Position numbers and translations under genes: made by a program. The notes beneath the pieces were generated by a model that was given only the letters and a program-made list of their open reading frames with translations, did no database searches and was not told the origin of the DNA. Positions 1-10,283 of a DNA stretch of 64,000 bases are shown here, in pieces (within the stretch, counting starts at the first letter, position 1; each line of letters starts with the position of its first letter). The DNA comes from Davidsoniella eucalypti (taxonomy: Eukaryota; Ascomycota; Sordariomycetes; Microascales; Ceratocystidaceae), in assembly GCA_004009845.1 (NCBI GenBank), contig RMBW01000102.1:50351-114350 (forward strand), in the 5' to 3' direction.

Positions 1-1115
1 GAGCCCAGCCATCTATTGTACTGATATGTGCATGTGAATAGGCATATAGATGTCTAGTTGATTGTCTGTCTCCAGGATAGCGTTACAGCGAGGAGAAATG
101 CTCGGTGAGCCTGTAACCATATTATCTATAGTGCCTGCAGTAGTAAACACCGCCTGTAGCAAGGCCTGTAAAGGCGCTGGCTCGTGGCACTACAGCATCA
201 CACAGTAGATAAGGGTAGGCAAATACAGAAGGCTATCAGAGGCCCCCATGAAGAGATCTCCCGCTATAACATCATCGCGCATCATGTATACTCTAGTGCG
301 AGACGCCGCAGCCGCTGCTATAAAGCTAATCAACAAAAGCCAGCCACAAGCTAGCGCTGTAGGCATCTGCAGGCTAAAAGCACATGCCAAAGTTACATAT
401 GCATGTTCTGCAAACGAGCTGCAGCTGCATGCCTGCACCAATAATCCTTTATGCCTCTGAGATTGGCAGCAAACCCCCGAAATACGCTCTAATAACACTC
501 TAATATAGACGTATCCTCGTAGGCCATCCTCGCAACGCTCCACTCGGCACCGCTTAAAGAGGTCATAGATGCCCATTTGGATAGTCAAGCGAGCCTGGTA
601 AATAGCAGGGCTTGGGCTAGTAGCAGCAGCAGTAGCAGTAACAACAGCCATTGTTCGCAATCGCAAGATAACAGTGTTTCGAGGCCACTATCACGACTTC
701 TCCAGCCAGGCTAAAGGAAGAGAAGGAGTGGTCAGGATCGCGCCGGAAAGCTGCATAGGCAAAGCCAGCGAGCGGTGAAGTCACCCTCCACCAGCAGATT
801 GGCTACGACTATGACAGCAGATCGCGCGATCCAGCCAGAGCCAAAATGCAAAGTGATGCTGGCTGGGCCGCAAGAACGTTATAGAATAGACCTTGTGGCG
901 AGGATTCGCTCACATATCAAATCGCAATGCGACTGATGGTGCCTGACACTATGGGGGAATAATGACAAACCCGCCACCATCGGCGCCTAGCTATCGATAC
1001 TTGACCATCGACACTTGAGGATGGACGTAGAGCTTCAAACATTTAAGTACACAAGAACTCGGGAAAGAGAAGATAACGGAAAGACGATACAATATGGAAA
1101 GAAAACAAGACATAC
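1..1115. other. No supported gene; sequence beyond the MVP1 exon
   Basis: This stretch should hold the rest of MVP1 (the PX and BAR-like parts) if that gene were compact. In the minus frames downstream of the exon 1 donor I see nothing resembling a PX domain. A 158-residue minus ORF at 190-666 is rich in Ala, Leu and Cys and has no recognisable motif. The stretch may be a long intron, unrelated sequence joined by a rearrangement, or relic DNA. Confidence 0.4.
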
Positions 1116-1707
1116 CATTGCGCCGTCTATCGACGTTGCCGAGGGACGGTGTTTCGTCAGCCTGCACCAAGCCAATCAAGGCTAGCAGCACATTGAATTC
1201 ACCACGGCCCACGAACGCATCCCCGCCATCCGGGATGACGATTTCCCGGATAGCTTCACGGTGCTCCTCATCCACCAACGCCTCATCGAGAAGCCGCTCG
1301 ACGGCCTGGGCACCCAACATGCTGACATCTTCAACGCCACTGCGTGCGGCTTCGGCCTGGAGTGTCTGGGCCCAGAGATCAGCATACGTCTCTGGTACGC
1401 TCTCGGTAGCACTTATGTCGTCGGCATGTGAATGCGAAGTGAAACTAGCAGCGGCAGGAAGCAAACTGCGAATCACCTCAGCACGGCTCTTACGCTTGCT
1501 TCTACGCGCACTAGAGTCGGGCCCAGGCTCACCGGTAGCCCAAGGCGAATTATTCGAGCTTGGAAACATGCCGTCGGAAGACTCGGCGTCGGAAGTGGTG
1601 AAGAGAGATGAGCCCACACGATGATGCAAATCGCTATCATCGAAGAGAGCGCGTGAAGGCCGGGTTCCTCCAGCTGGCGACGGCGGCGAAGTACCAAAGA
1701 GAGACAT
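1116..1707 (-). CDS. Sorting nexin Mvp1 (SNX8-like), first exon only
   Basis: Mvp1 is a PX-BAR sorting nexin acting in endosome-to-Golgi and vacuolar protein sorting. Only its N-terminal region is visible, about 197 codons. The chosen ATG at 1707 opens with MSLFGTSP, followed by SLFDDSD-type and SSLF motifs, an SPW motif, a VPETYADLW segment, and a GRGEFNVLLALIGLVQ block ending at DRRRN. From memory of the family, these are the landmarks of the EH-like N-terminal region of fungal Mvp1. The frame is open about 11 codons upstream without an ATG, which supports the start. The exon ends in phase 1 at a GTATGT donor (1115-1110). The PX and BAR parts are not found in the remaining 1.1 kb before the window edge. 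The gene is therefore either split by an unusually long intron or truncated. The family call is fairly sure; intactness is unknown. Confidence 0.7.
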
Positions 1708-1740
1708 TTCTGCGGCAGAAAGAGTATATATGGACGACAC

Positions 1741-3381
1741 AGTTGATTGCGCTAGATAGGCGGGCGCTGGAGAAGTGTGATAGTGGTTGTTTCAGCGATG
1801 CACAGGCGATATTCGAGACGTTGCGCCAAATCGGAAAGCCTATGCGGGCGGTCGTCGTGCAGAACGCTCAAAAGCAAAGACAAGAGATAAGAAGTTTGGA
1901 GAGCGAGCCAAAAACAAATGACACCGGCTTGCCACAACAGGCGCAAATAATCGCCAGTGACGTCAATCGAAAGAAACTATGCTCGGAGAATGTGTATCTG
2001 CGGGAACAAAAGCAAGGTTCGATGGGCCAGCCACGCTTGTTTATCTGCTTTTTCGGTCTTGACTGTTCGCGAACTCAAGTCGAGTCAGCTAGTTCGGATC
2101 GCGACGGAGAAGAGAAAGGGACGAGCTTTCTGAGCTTACGGTGAAGCTAAGTTTCGAGAAACGCTACACAGGGCAGTTCTCAGGCCTCGACAAACTGAGA
2201 CGGCGGGACGATCGAGCCAGGGGCTCTAAGCTATGTCTCTAGTGCGCTAAGCTGCACTGTAACCAGGGCTAAGTATTGCTGCACCTGTTGAGGGGCTTCT
2301 TCTTAGCCAATTTTCTGTTTCCGGTACTCGTCGATAATGGTTGCAACGGAGATATCGTCACTATCTAGCCGACCTTGATGATTCAGCAGGCTATAGATGA
2401 TTTTATAATATTTTCTTCCGCTTGAAGAAGGTTTGGTGGCGGAATTTGGCTATGTAAACACGGCAGAAATTAAGCAGAGATACTACGCGCAAATAATAAA
2501 TAAGTACCTTTAAGGTTTTGGGTCAGATAACCCTAGCGTATGGCCAACTACATACACAGAATATCATGTCTTTGAAACGATTAAATATTGAGAGATAACA
2601 ATCCGACAAACAGTCAAGAACTTTCCATAGATAAATTATTTTAGATTAATAGATTTTAGTAACCCATATATATAAAGGCATTCTTCGAACTACATACGTA
2701 CCAGCCGTGTATCATAAAGATTGAAAGTATAATCCAATATTATACACTCTAATAGTTAAAGCACTGTTTTGTTCCGCGGTTACACATAAAAAGCGGGCCA
2801 TACCAAAGTTGGTCTTTCTTGGAGAGCTGTCATGAAGAACATAACAAGATAGTCATCATATATACACAAGCATTGAATAGAGCCATGATACAGCACATCA
2901 GTTTCGGTAAAGGACGTGGTAGAGAAGAGAGGTAGTCGCATAGCGAGGGAGCGTTGTATCCGAAGGAGAATGTATGAAATGAAGAAATCAAAACAACTTG
3001 ATATACATCAGGCTTTGCATTATAGAAAATACACTATCATCTTCGGTTATCTATATTGTTTATTTTTTCCAACTATCTAGCCATCATATGATATTCTTGA
3101 ATAATGAGAGCACTTACACCCAAAGGTTAATTTTGGTTCAACTGAAAAAGAACATGGAAAAAGTGGGCTTTCTTGGCGGACCGTCACACACTGTCAGTAT
3201 CTTGACAGACTGACTGTACCACAAAGCCCACATTTATTTTTGCCTAGCCAAGCATCGTTAAACCGGCCAGAGATCGCCGCGACGTCGACCCACCGTCCCG
3301 GCTCTACAACCGTCTTGTTTTTGACCTGGCCGTATTCTCGACGTCAATACTCCTCTGAGCTCTTCACATACCCTACACACA
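1741..3381. other. Intergenic region between MVP1 and uL15m
   Basis: This is the shared upstream region of a minus gene (MVP1) and a plus gene (uL15m). It becomes AT-rich from about 2390 to 3240 with many short A/T runs. No ORF here resembles a protein I know. The plus ORF at 1608-2144 overlaps MVP1 in antisense and is judged a shadow. Confidence 0.5.
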
Positions 3382-4350
3382 ATGCCTCCGAGGCTCCCAT
3401 TCGCTGCTGCTGGTCCCGTGACCTCCCCGCTGCAACTTACCCAGCTGCTAGGCTCGCTCTCGCTCTCTTCTCCTACTGGCGCTGTGCGTACGGCTTCGAT
3501 TCTTGCCCGGCTACGCGATGCTCCGGGTGCCAACCATAACCTGAAGCGTGTGGGTCGTGGTCCGTCCAGTGGCCACGGTCGTACATCTGGTCGTGGTATG
3601 AACGGTCAGAAGGTGCACGGTAAGGTCAAGCCATGGTTCCAGGGTGGTCAAACACCTCTGGTTGTGAGTCGTGGTACGAGAGGTTTCGACAACGTGTGAG
3701 TTATTCTGGCTGGTTTAGATACGTCTAGGGAATCTTGGGCACATTTAGCTGACAATTGCTTGTATCATAGCCGCGCCCCCAAACTTTCGACCATTAATCT
3801 CGATAGCTTACAACACTGGATCGATACGGGCCGTCTGGACCCAAGCAAGCCTATCACCGTCAAGGAAATCATCGAGTCCGGCCTCGTCGGTAGTGTTAAA
3901 GATGGAATCAAGCTTCTTGCACGTGGCAAGGAAACCCTCCGCACTCCCATCAACCTGATTGTCTCGCGCGCATCATCCGATGCCATTGCTGCCATCGAAG
4001 CCGTCGGTGGTCGTATCGTCACACGGTACTACACCCGGGACAGCATCCGCAACCTTCTTGCCGGCAAATCCATCAGCAGCGAGACGCCACTTCCTGTCGG
4101 CCCGGAGCACGTAGCAGCTGCGTTAGACCAAGCTAAGAAGCAGCCATGGCTTAAGCGCCTCCCAGACCCGACACATCGTTGGGATATGGAGTACTACAGA
4201 GATCCAGCACACAGAGGTTACTTGAGCCATATGCTCAAGGAGGGTGAGAATCCCAGTTTGTTCTTTGGTGTGCCTAAGGAGGTTAAACCGAAGAAGAAGC
4301 GTTCTGGTACTTCTCAAGCGAAGATCGAGAAGGACGATTCCCTGTTTTAA
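3382..4350 (+). CDS. Mitochondrial large-subunit ribosomal protein uL15m (two exons)
   Basis: This is a structural protein of the mitochondrial 54S ribosomal subunit, the homologue of bacterial L15 and yeast Mrpl10. Exon 1 is 3382-3695 and exon 2 is 3771-4350, giving about 297 residues. The 75-nt intron has a GTGAGT donor, a CTGAC branch site near 3749-3753 and an ATAG acceptor, and joining restores the frame (a split Val codon). After an N-terminal stretch of about 40 residues suited to mitochondrial import come the L15 signatures: NLKRVGRGPSSGHGRTSGRG, then GQKVHGK and FQGGQTP, and after the splice a PKLSTINLDSLQ block. The C-terminal half carries the fungal mitochondrial extension and ends in a Lys-rich tail. 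The 3' end faces the minus-strand SDR-like gene about 340 bases away. Confidence 0.93.
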
Positions 4351-4693
4351 GCCTTGAAGGGACAGTGTTTTGTAAAATGAAGGCTTCAAAATAAGAGTCA
4401 TGCAATTACTCTACTGGACATGATATACTTGCTATACTCATGCAGAATGTATAATATTCCTTAAGTATCATTGTTTCAACATATAGACGATTATCAACAT
4501 AGTGTGAGATTTTTGAATACTACTGATTCGTGTCAAAAGTTCACTACCAAAATATATGTGCATTCTGGAAAAAAAAACCAAAAATGGCGATTCATCACCA
4601 TAAACTATATATGATTATACAAAAGTACATTACACAATACATGATATTCGTATGCCAAAGTATACAATATCCTACTCGATACTAGTCTGCAAT
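4351..4693. other. Convergent 3' flanks of uL15m and the SDR-like gene
   Basis: AT-rich spacer of 343 bases between two converging stop codons. It contains an A9 run near 4570 and no ORF of note. It probably holds the 3' untranslated regions and polyadenylation signals of both genes; no specific signal is assigned. Confidence 0.6.
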
Positions 4694-5419
4694 TTACCAA
4701 GTAAGAGTCACAAACTTCTCTCCGTAAGATCCCTTCTCAATAATGTTCTGGAATATCCAGCGACCGACATCCTCTCTTGAGATGGCGTAGCCAGGCGCTT
4801 TAGATTCCCATCCTTTGACCGGGTCTTCGACACCCACACGAATCGGCTTTTCCGTTTCACCATCGCTCAATAGAGACGGTCTAACTACCGTCCATTGTTC
4901 CGAGCTGCCCGAAAGGGCGCATTCCATGGCCTTCTTGTCAGCGTGCGGTACGCGGAGAACAACATGGTATAGTGGAGCCACTAGCAGTGGCGTATCCCGT
5001 CCGGCATCCGAGATTCCGGTAGTGCTGACGGCCGTGATACGGGGAGACCCAGTGACACCGGCGGCATGAAGCTCGCCAATAGCAGCAAGAAGAGTGGTCA
5101 TTCCAACACGGCACACATCAGGGTCAGCCAAGCTCATCTTTGCGAAAGAGAATACACTTCCGATGGAGAAGAGGACATGGTCAACAAAGGTGTTGGGAGA
5201 TAAGGGTAGGACCAATGCAGACTTGACAGCTGCAAGATCGTGTGCGTTGCCGGCAAGGACGGTAAGACTCGGGGTTGAGGAGGAAGGGAGGATATCAGTG
5301 AGCTTGGAGGGCGTGCGGCAGAGCGCAATACAAGTGTAGTTGGCCGCGAGGGCGTTCTTGAGGGCAGCAAGACCGCAGCCAGTAGAGGCACCAAGGAAAG
5401 TGATAGTCTTGGACGACAT
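4694..5419 (-). CDS. NAD(P)-binding Rossmann-fold protein (atypical SDR / NmrA-like)
   Basis: Single-exon gene of 241 residues. The N-terminus has a beta strand followed by a dinucleotide-binding loop, FLGASTGCGLAAL (GxSTGxGxxA, residues about 9-21), a variant of the GxxGxxG motif of atypical short-chain dehydrogenases. An Arg in ALCRTPSKL at the end of the second strand suggests NADP preference. The centre has a SIGS segment where a Rossmann strand 4 would lie, and the C-terminal part (WTVVRPSLLSDG) matches the strand 6 region of NAD(P)H-binding proteins. No YxxxK catalytic pair stands out, so the reaction and substrate are unknown. It may be a reductase/epimerase-like or regulatory sensor protein. 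It is transcribed divergently from COX4 across about 1.36 kb. Confidence 0.8.
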   Translation of the reverse strand: MSSKTITFLGASTGCGLAALKNALAANYTCIALCRTPSKLTDILPSSSTPSLTVLAGNAHDLAAVKSALVLPLSPNTFVDHVLFSIGSVFSFAKMSLADPDVCRVGMTTLLAAIGELHAAGVTGSPRITAVSTTGISDAGRDTPLLVAPLYHVVLRVPHADKKAMECALSGSSEQWTVVRPSLLSDGETEKPIRVGVEDPVKGWESKAPGYAISREDVGRWIFQNIIEKGSYGEKFVTLTW

Positions 5420-5755
5420 TGTATAGAGGGAGAGAAGATATGATCTATAAGTGAAGTAGATATGAAAACATATATTATTTTAACTTGTATGGATGTAGTG
5501 GTTGATGTGATGAAGAATTGTGGAAAGTTTTCCTCTTAACAGCGGAAACATGCTCTTTTTTATATTCATTGTTTATCTCACCTAATGACTCTTCCTATTG
5601 CAAAAAGTCAATGGTTTGGCTGCCTTGCCCTTAATTTTCTGCCCGATTATGCTGATTGCATAGTCAAAAACACCAAGTTTCGGCGCCGTCGAGCAAAATC
5701 GCGGCTCGATGTTGTCCCGAATAGTCGGCTTGCAAGAACTCGCTAAAAACGCCAC

Positions 5756-5763
5756 TCACGTGA
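5756..5763. promoter_or_regulatory. TCACGTGA palindrome (E-box / Cbf1-like site)
   Basis: An exact TCACGTGA palindrome lies about 340 bases upstream of the SDR-like ATG. The CACGTG core is bound by basic helix-loop-helix factors such as Cbf1 in fungi. That a factor uses it here is inference. Confidence 0.35.
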
Positions 5764-6543
5764 ATGGCTTGACACTAAGCCTATCTCGGAAAATATCATA
5801 TAACGGAGCCTAAAAAGTTGAGAGCTCAGGTTTGATTTTGGGCAATGGCTTAGTTAGAAAAGTGTGCTGCTGACTGCATTTACGAAGGCTGCCGTTTAGG
5901 GTAGATTAGTTGTGTAGACTATACTGATGACTGATGACATGTGAATATAAACTGCGTCATAAGATATTAGCATTGCTTTGAACTATCACAAAGACTTTTT
6001 AATGCACAATGTCCAATTGTAACAGTCCATTAGTTCTACAGGGAGACTTGATTCTGAGCACAATGATACATGATACTGAAGATATAGTAGCCTAGATCTT
6101 GTCAGATAATGTTACATTAACATCTCGAGATTATGGCCTTATATCAATTTTTAGATATAAATGAGGGCCTCAGGTACTATAATAAACTACCTTGGGACTG
6201 ATTTGTGAGATTATACAACTCATCTCTGATGCCTAAGGTACTTACCCTAAGGCTGTACTTGCTTAGGGCTGTAGTGAGTATACCAACCTCATGAAACCTC
6301 TCTACCATTTTAACTCGATTAAATATTTGATTTGAACGTCACATTCTGATGATTTTCAAAAGATTAAAGCCAATTGATTTATACAACTAACTTGCCGCCT
6401 GCTTTTCTTGTATTATGTACAGCGTGTGGTCTCTTTCTTACAAGCTTCTACAGTTGAGTCCCATCTAGACAGTTTACCACTCCGTCCAGCTGGCTGGCAG
6501 GTGGCGCCGAAAAATGGCAGACAATTTCCTCTTGTCAATAAGA

Positions 6544-6551
6544 TCACGTGA
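6544..6551. promoter_or_regulatory. TCACGTGA palindrome upstream of COX4
   Basis: A second exact TCACGTGA lies about 230 bases before the COX4 start codon, in the same intergenic region as the first. Its position suits a proximal promoter element for a respiratory gene. No experimental support can be read from the sequence. Confidence 0.4.
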
Positions 6552-6781
6552 CATTCCGAAAAGTATTGGGAAGTTTGAAGCTCGCCAATTCGCCCGCGTC
6601 ACACCACTTCAAGAAATCACAGATTAACCCTCTTTCTCTCAGCCAAAGCCTGTTTTTGTACGTCTCTAGTTCCCCGAATATACCACCGAAACCAATTGCG
6701 ACTTGATATTAACGAGATAGGCTTTTCTTTGCCTTAGCATAATTTTTTTTTTCCTTTTTGTCACTATTCATATAATTCGAA

Positions 6782-7947
6782 ATGCTTGCCCAGAGAGCCG
6801 CTACCCAGGCCGTCCGCCGCGCCGCCGTCGTTGCCACTCCGGTGATGCGCCGTGGTTTTGCGACCTCTCTGATTTGTCGTACGATATAAACCGATCCATT
6901 ATACACAAGAAAGCCTCCGGAGACCCTTTCTCGAGACAATTGCCATATCGATTGGACAATCTATCCGTCTATATCCGGCCAGCTTCACGACCAATTGGTC
7001 CTCCCGATAGTCGAAATGAGCTTGCTGTGGTGGGCGTTGGGAATAGTCTTGTTATCTCTCGCCAATGGCATAATCTCGGGATTCCGGCAGGAATTTCACT
7101 CACGATAAACCACACCGCTAACCTCTGTTTTTTTTTCTATGATAACAGGCAAGGGAGCCAAGCCCGCTGCTGCTGCTAACGCTGTTGCCAAGCCCTTTAA
7201 GGGTCTGTCCGGTATGTCTTGCGCTTCGAATTGGCCTCAAGACGGGATGTAATTAACTGACAACCGTTATATAGAGATCCGCACTGCTGATGATCTGATC
7301 GGTCCCGGTGCCGAGATTGGTGCTATCCCCACTGACCTGGAGCAGTCCACTGGTCTGGAGCGTATGGAGATCCTGTCCAAGATGGAGGGTATTGACATGT
7401 TCGACATGACCCCTCTGGATGCCTCCAGAAAAGGTATGTGATCATCCTATTTCTGTGTAGTAGCAGTATGGATCAGCAAGTCCAGAGAGCTACCTGCACC
7501 ATATTATATCATATCAATTGGCTGGGGTATGGACATATCATGACGATTCGATTGGTAACTAACTTCTAAATTTACAGGTACTCTGCAGGACCCCATTATG
7601 GTTGGCTCTGCTGGACCTGAGCAGTATGCCGGTTGCACCGGTGTCCCCGCTGGCAACCACCCCGTCCTTTGGCTAACTGTATGTAACATCTCGATCCTAC
7701 CCATGCCGTTCCGTTTGTCCGGCCCGGATACCCGGAGTCGGGACTGAATACAACCAGTACTAACTGTATGGAATTACAGATGACCAAGGAGCGCCCTGTC
7801 GAGCGCTGTCCTGAGTGCGGTTCCGTCTACAAGATGGACTACGTTGGTCCCGAGGAGGACCCCCACCACCACGATCACCACCACGAGAACCCCGAGGCCC
7901 CTGGCGACATCACCTTCGCCAACTTCGTCAAGCCCGAGTACCTGTAA
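6782..7947 (+). CDS. Cytochrome c oxidase subunit 4 (Cox4, mammalian COX5B type), five exons
   Basis: Nuclear-encoded zinc-binding subunit of respiratory complex IV, on the matrix side of the inner mitochondrial membrane. Exons: 6782-6878, 7149-7211, 7275-7433, 7578-7678, 7780-7947. Introns of 270, 63, 144 and 101 nt all have GT-AG ends, and the last has a TACTAAC branch site. The joined protein has 195 residues. Exon 1 encodes an Arg/Ala-rich presequence (MLAQRAATQAVRRAA, then RRGFATS) typical of matrix import. The core has GAEIGAIPTDLEQSTGLER. Zinc ligands are likely Cys126, His134, Cys150 and Cys153 (AGCTG ... GNHPV ... RCPECG), as in the family. A His-rich stretch (HHHDHHH) near residues 165-171 precedes the C-terminal FANFVKPEYL. 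All key residues are present and the gene looks intact. Confidence 0.95.
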
Positions 7948-8203
7948 ATGCTTATTATTTCTTTTTTTGTTTAACATCGTTGTTCGTTTCTATCTGTCAT
8001 CATCGACTTTTTTGACCTTTATAGAAAAAAAATGCATATATCTTGTTTGATTGAACCTGGACTTGGGAGCTGGAGCGGTAGTTTTACGTTAGGATGATGG
8101 AGTTCTTTTCTTGTTTGTGGGACTGTGCCGGCGTTGTAGAGAGTACCGTCTTATGTACTGGTGAGGAGAGGATGTGTGCTGAGAGTGATGTGATATCTGT
8201 CTA
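7948..8203. other. Convergent 3' spacer between COX4 and the DUF4604 gene
   Basis: 256 bases between two converging stop codons, T-rich just after COX4. It contains only presumed 3' untranslated sequence. Confidence 0.6.
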
Positions 8204-8734
8204 CTATTCTTCGTCAAAGCTGAGCTTGATCTTTTTTGCCTTCTTCTTCGGCTTGGAAACGGGCTTGTTGTCATCATTTGAACTAAGATTTAACTTTTTA
8301 TCCTTGTTTGTTGCTGGTGATGACTGGCTAACATTATCGTCGTCACCGCCAATGACCTTGACCGCTCTCCTCTTGCGACTAGAACCAATCGCTGCTGCTT
8401 CTTGTTTCTTGGCATCATCGACAGCAGCTACAGCATCTTTAACACTGGTAGATTTAGAGTTCTCTTCATCGGCATCTGCTTCTGGTTTCACAGAGATAGT
8501 TCCGTCTGCGGAAACCTCTGCTTTAACAGCATTTCCATCTTCGTCTAGTACAAGCGGTGCATCTTCGGCTTCTTCACTGGCAGAACGCTTGGCGCCTTTT
8601 GGGCGGCTACGAGCAGCAAGAATAGGGTCTGGACCGTCGCCGGCCGAAGCAGTGTTTTGACCGCGGAGACGGGCGAGAAACGGCGGGATATTGGCTGTGT
8701 AGCTGAGATTCTTGAAGCCGCCCTTCTGAGACAT
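8204..8734 (-). CDS. DUF4604 (KIAA1143-like) protein
   Basis: Single-exon gene of 176 residues. The N-terminus KNLSYTANIPPFLARLRGQ (residues about 8-26) is the hallmark of the DUF4604 family, which includes human KIAA1143; the function is unknown. The rest is low-complexity and charged: an RPKGAKR patch, a long acidic Asp/Glu/Ala-rich middle, RKRRAVKV, and a basic stretch KPKKKAKKIKLSFDEE at the C-terminus. The Lys-rich segments look like nuclear localisation signals. The protein is predicted to be mostly disordered. Its length is normal for fungal members. It is divergent from the mannosyltransferase gene to the right. Confidence 0.82.
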   Translation of the reverse strand: MSQKGGFKNLSYTANIPPFLARLRGQNTASAGDGPDPILAARSRPKGAKRSASEEAEDAPLVLDEDGNAVKAEVSADGTISVKPEADADEENSKSTSVKDAVAAVDDAKKQEAAAIGSSRKRRAVKVIGGDDDNVSQSSPATNKDKKLNLSSNDDNKPVSKPKKKAKKIKLSFDEE

Positions 8735-10283
8735 GATGAAGGTGGCTTGGTTGGGGAGGGTTTTGATGATACTATTGATATGTGTGGAATGTTGTCTTGG
8801 AAAGTAGGGTGTGTGATAATGCTGACTATGGAAGCATGTGAAGGCCGTTAAGTATGTTAGGAATAGAAGGTGATGATAGTATCCATTCAGCCTTGTGGAG
8901 GTTTAGGTGAGGCTGAATTTGAAGCGGATCCTAGCTGTTGTGTAATTGGTGAGCAAATGAAAGTTAAATTGTTTTAGGTGATTTCTATTCCCAAGTTTCA
9001 CTATGAGATATAAGATAAAGCCATTCCCTGTTCTAGTAGCACTATCAGAGACACAGAGACACAGAAAATCCAAGCCTGTGAAGCACGATTGGATAGATAA
9101 AAAGACTTGGCGCTTGTTGCTCCTTCATGGTCAACAAGCCTCGATTTTTTCTTTTTCTTTTTCTTAGATAGAACCATCAGGCTACTAGCTAGGACCGGTC
9201 TAGATTTCAAAGTCAATCAATTTTTGCAGCATGGGCCAGACAAGGCCAATATGCCGTTCAAGACTTTGGTCCGAGATAAAGCGAGTTGACAAATTGCATG
9301 CAATGATCTTTTGTTATCTTGGGAACCAAGCATCTGGCACTTGACAGGTTCGTTTGGCGGGGGGACGGACATTTGTGAGGACCATAAATATAGATAGAAT
9401 AGATTAGCAAGTGGCAGAAAAATACAGGGCCTGATAGTGCATATGGACCCCTGGAACTTCAGCTGGTCGAGCAAAGCTTTGCCGGGGCGCTGAACGAACG
9501 TGTTCTTTCGCTAGCCGACTAATAGATTTGAATAGACATGAATAGATATCTGGCTTCAATTTAAGCATTTGCAAGTCGGACTTCAAGAACATCGTCGTTG
9601 AACAATATTCCATCGGCTGTACTAGCAGCACTATAACTTCGAACCATACTTTATTTCTTTTATCTTGTGAAAGCTTGGCCTAGACCGTCGGCTGTCATTT
9701 TGGCTCTTATTTTTTGTTTATAGTGGCTCCCACCCCCCCCTATTCCGCCCACACTAGGCAGTTACTGCACCTGGGCCCAAGCCAAACGAACAGACAGGCG
9801 TATTTTTTTTCTCGTGCACCTACTCTAGACTTTTGTTTGATCTTCTGCTACTAGTATTAGTTTGTGTCTTTTCTTTTGTTATCCTCGAAGCTTGGCCTGT
9901 TTTTGCCCCCTTCAAATCTCCTAGAGAAACCACATCGACGACGCTATTTGATGACGCCGATGATTTAGAGTGGCAATTGGCCATTACTGTTTTCTTTTCC
10001 GTGACGCATTCTTTGCTTTCTGCTCATTGCTTAGCATACTAGTCTAGCAAAGGAATCTGGGCCCTTCTACTGGATAGATAGATAGATAGACAAGTATACG
10101 TCTACTTCGTCGTCCACCGCCTTCTTATCTGGCTGCGATCCACCTGCCCAGCCAAGTGCCTTTCTTTCTCGCTCGCTCGTGACACGCCCACTTCTCAACC
10201 ACCCGCCAAACCCTATCTCTACACTTCCGCACTCGTTGTACATCATCACCACCACCCACTGATATCTCTGCCACGTCGCTACA
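8735..10283. promoter_or_regulatory. Divergent upstream region of the DUF4604 and GT15 genes
   Basis: About 1.55 kb. It contains T- and C-rich tracts, a GATA tetranucleotide repeat at 10073-10090, and a C/T-rich segment directly before the mannosyltransferase ATG that probably forms its 5' leader. Short ORFs inside have no recognisable content. Confidence 0.5.

Larger units (their letters stand above)
5420..6781. promoter_or_regulatory. Divergent upstream region of the SDR-like gene and COX4
   Basis: About 1.36 kb shared by two genes pointing outwards. It contains two copies of the palindrome TCACGTGA (listed separately), an AT-rich middle (about 5930-6420), and a CT-rich stretch just before the COX4 ATG. 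I see no coding sequence. The transcription start sites cannot be placed from sequence alone. Confidence 0.5.

Noticed and set aside
190..666. 158-codon minus ORF near the left edge
   Set aside because: No motif or domain, unusual composition (Ala, Leu, Cys), CAG-type low complexity near its start, and a small antisense ORF of equal quality; not enough to call a gene.
1608..2144. 178-codon plus ORF overlapping the MVP1 start
   Set aside because: It lies partly antisense to the recognised MVP1 exon and shows no known domain; more likely a shadow plus open upstream sequence.
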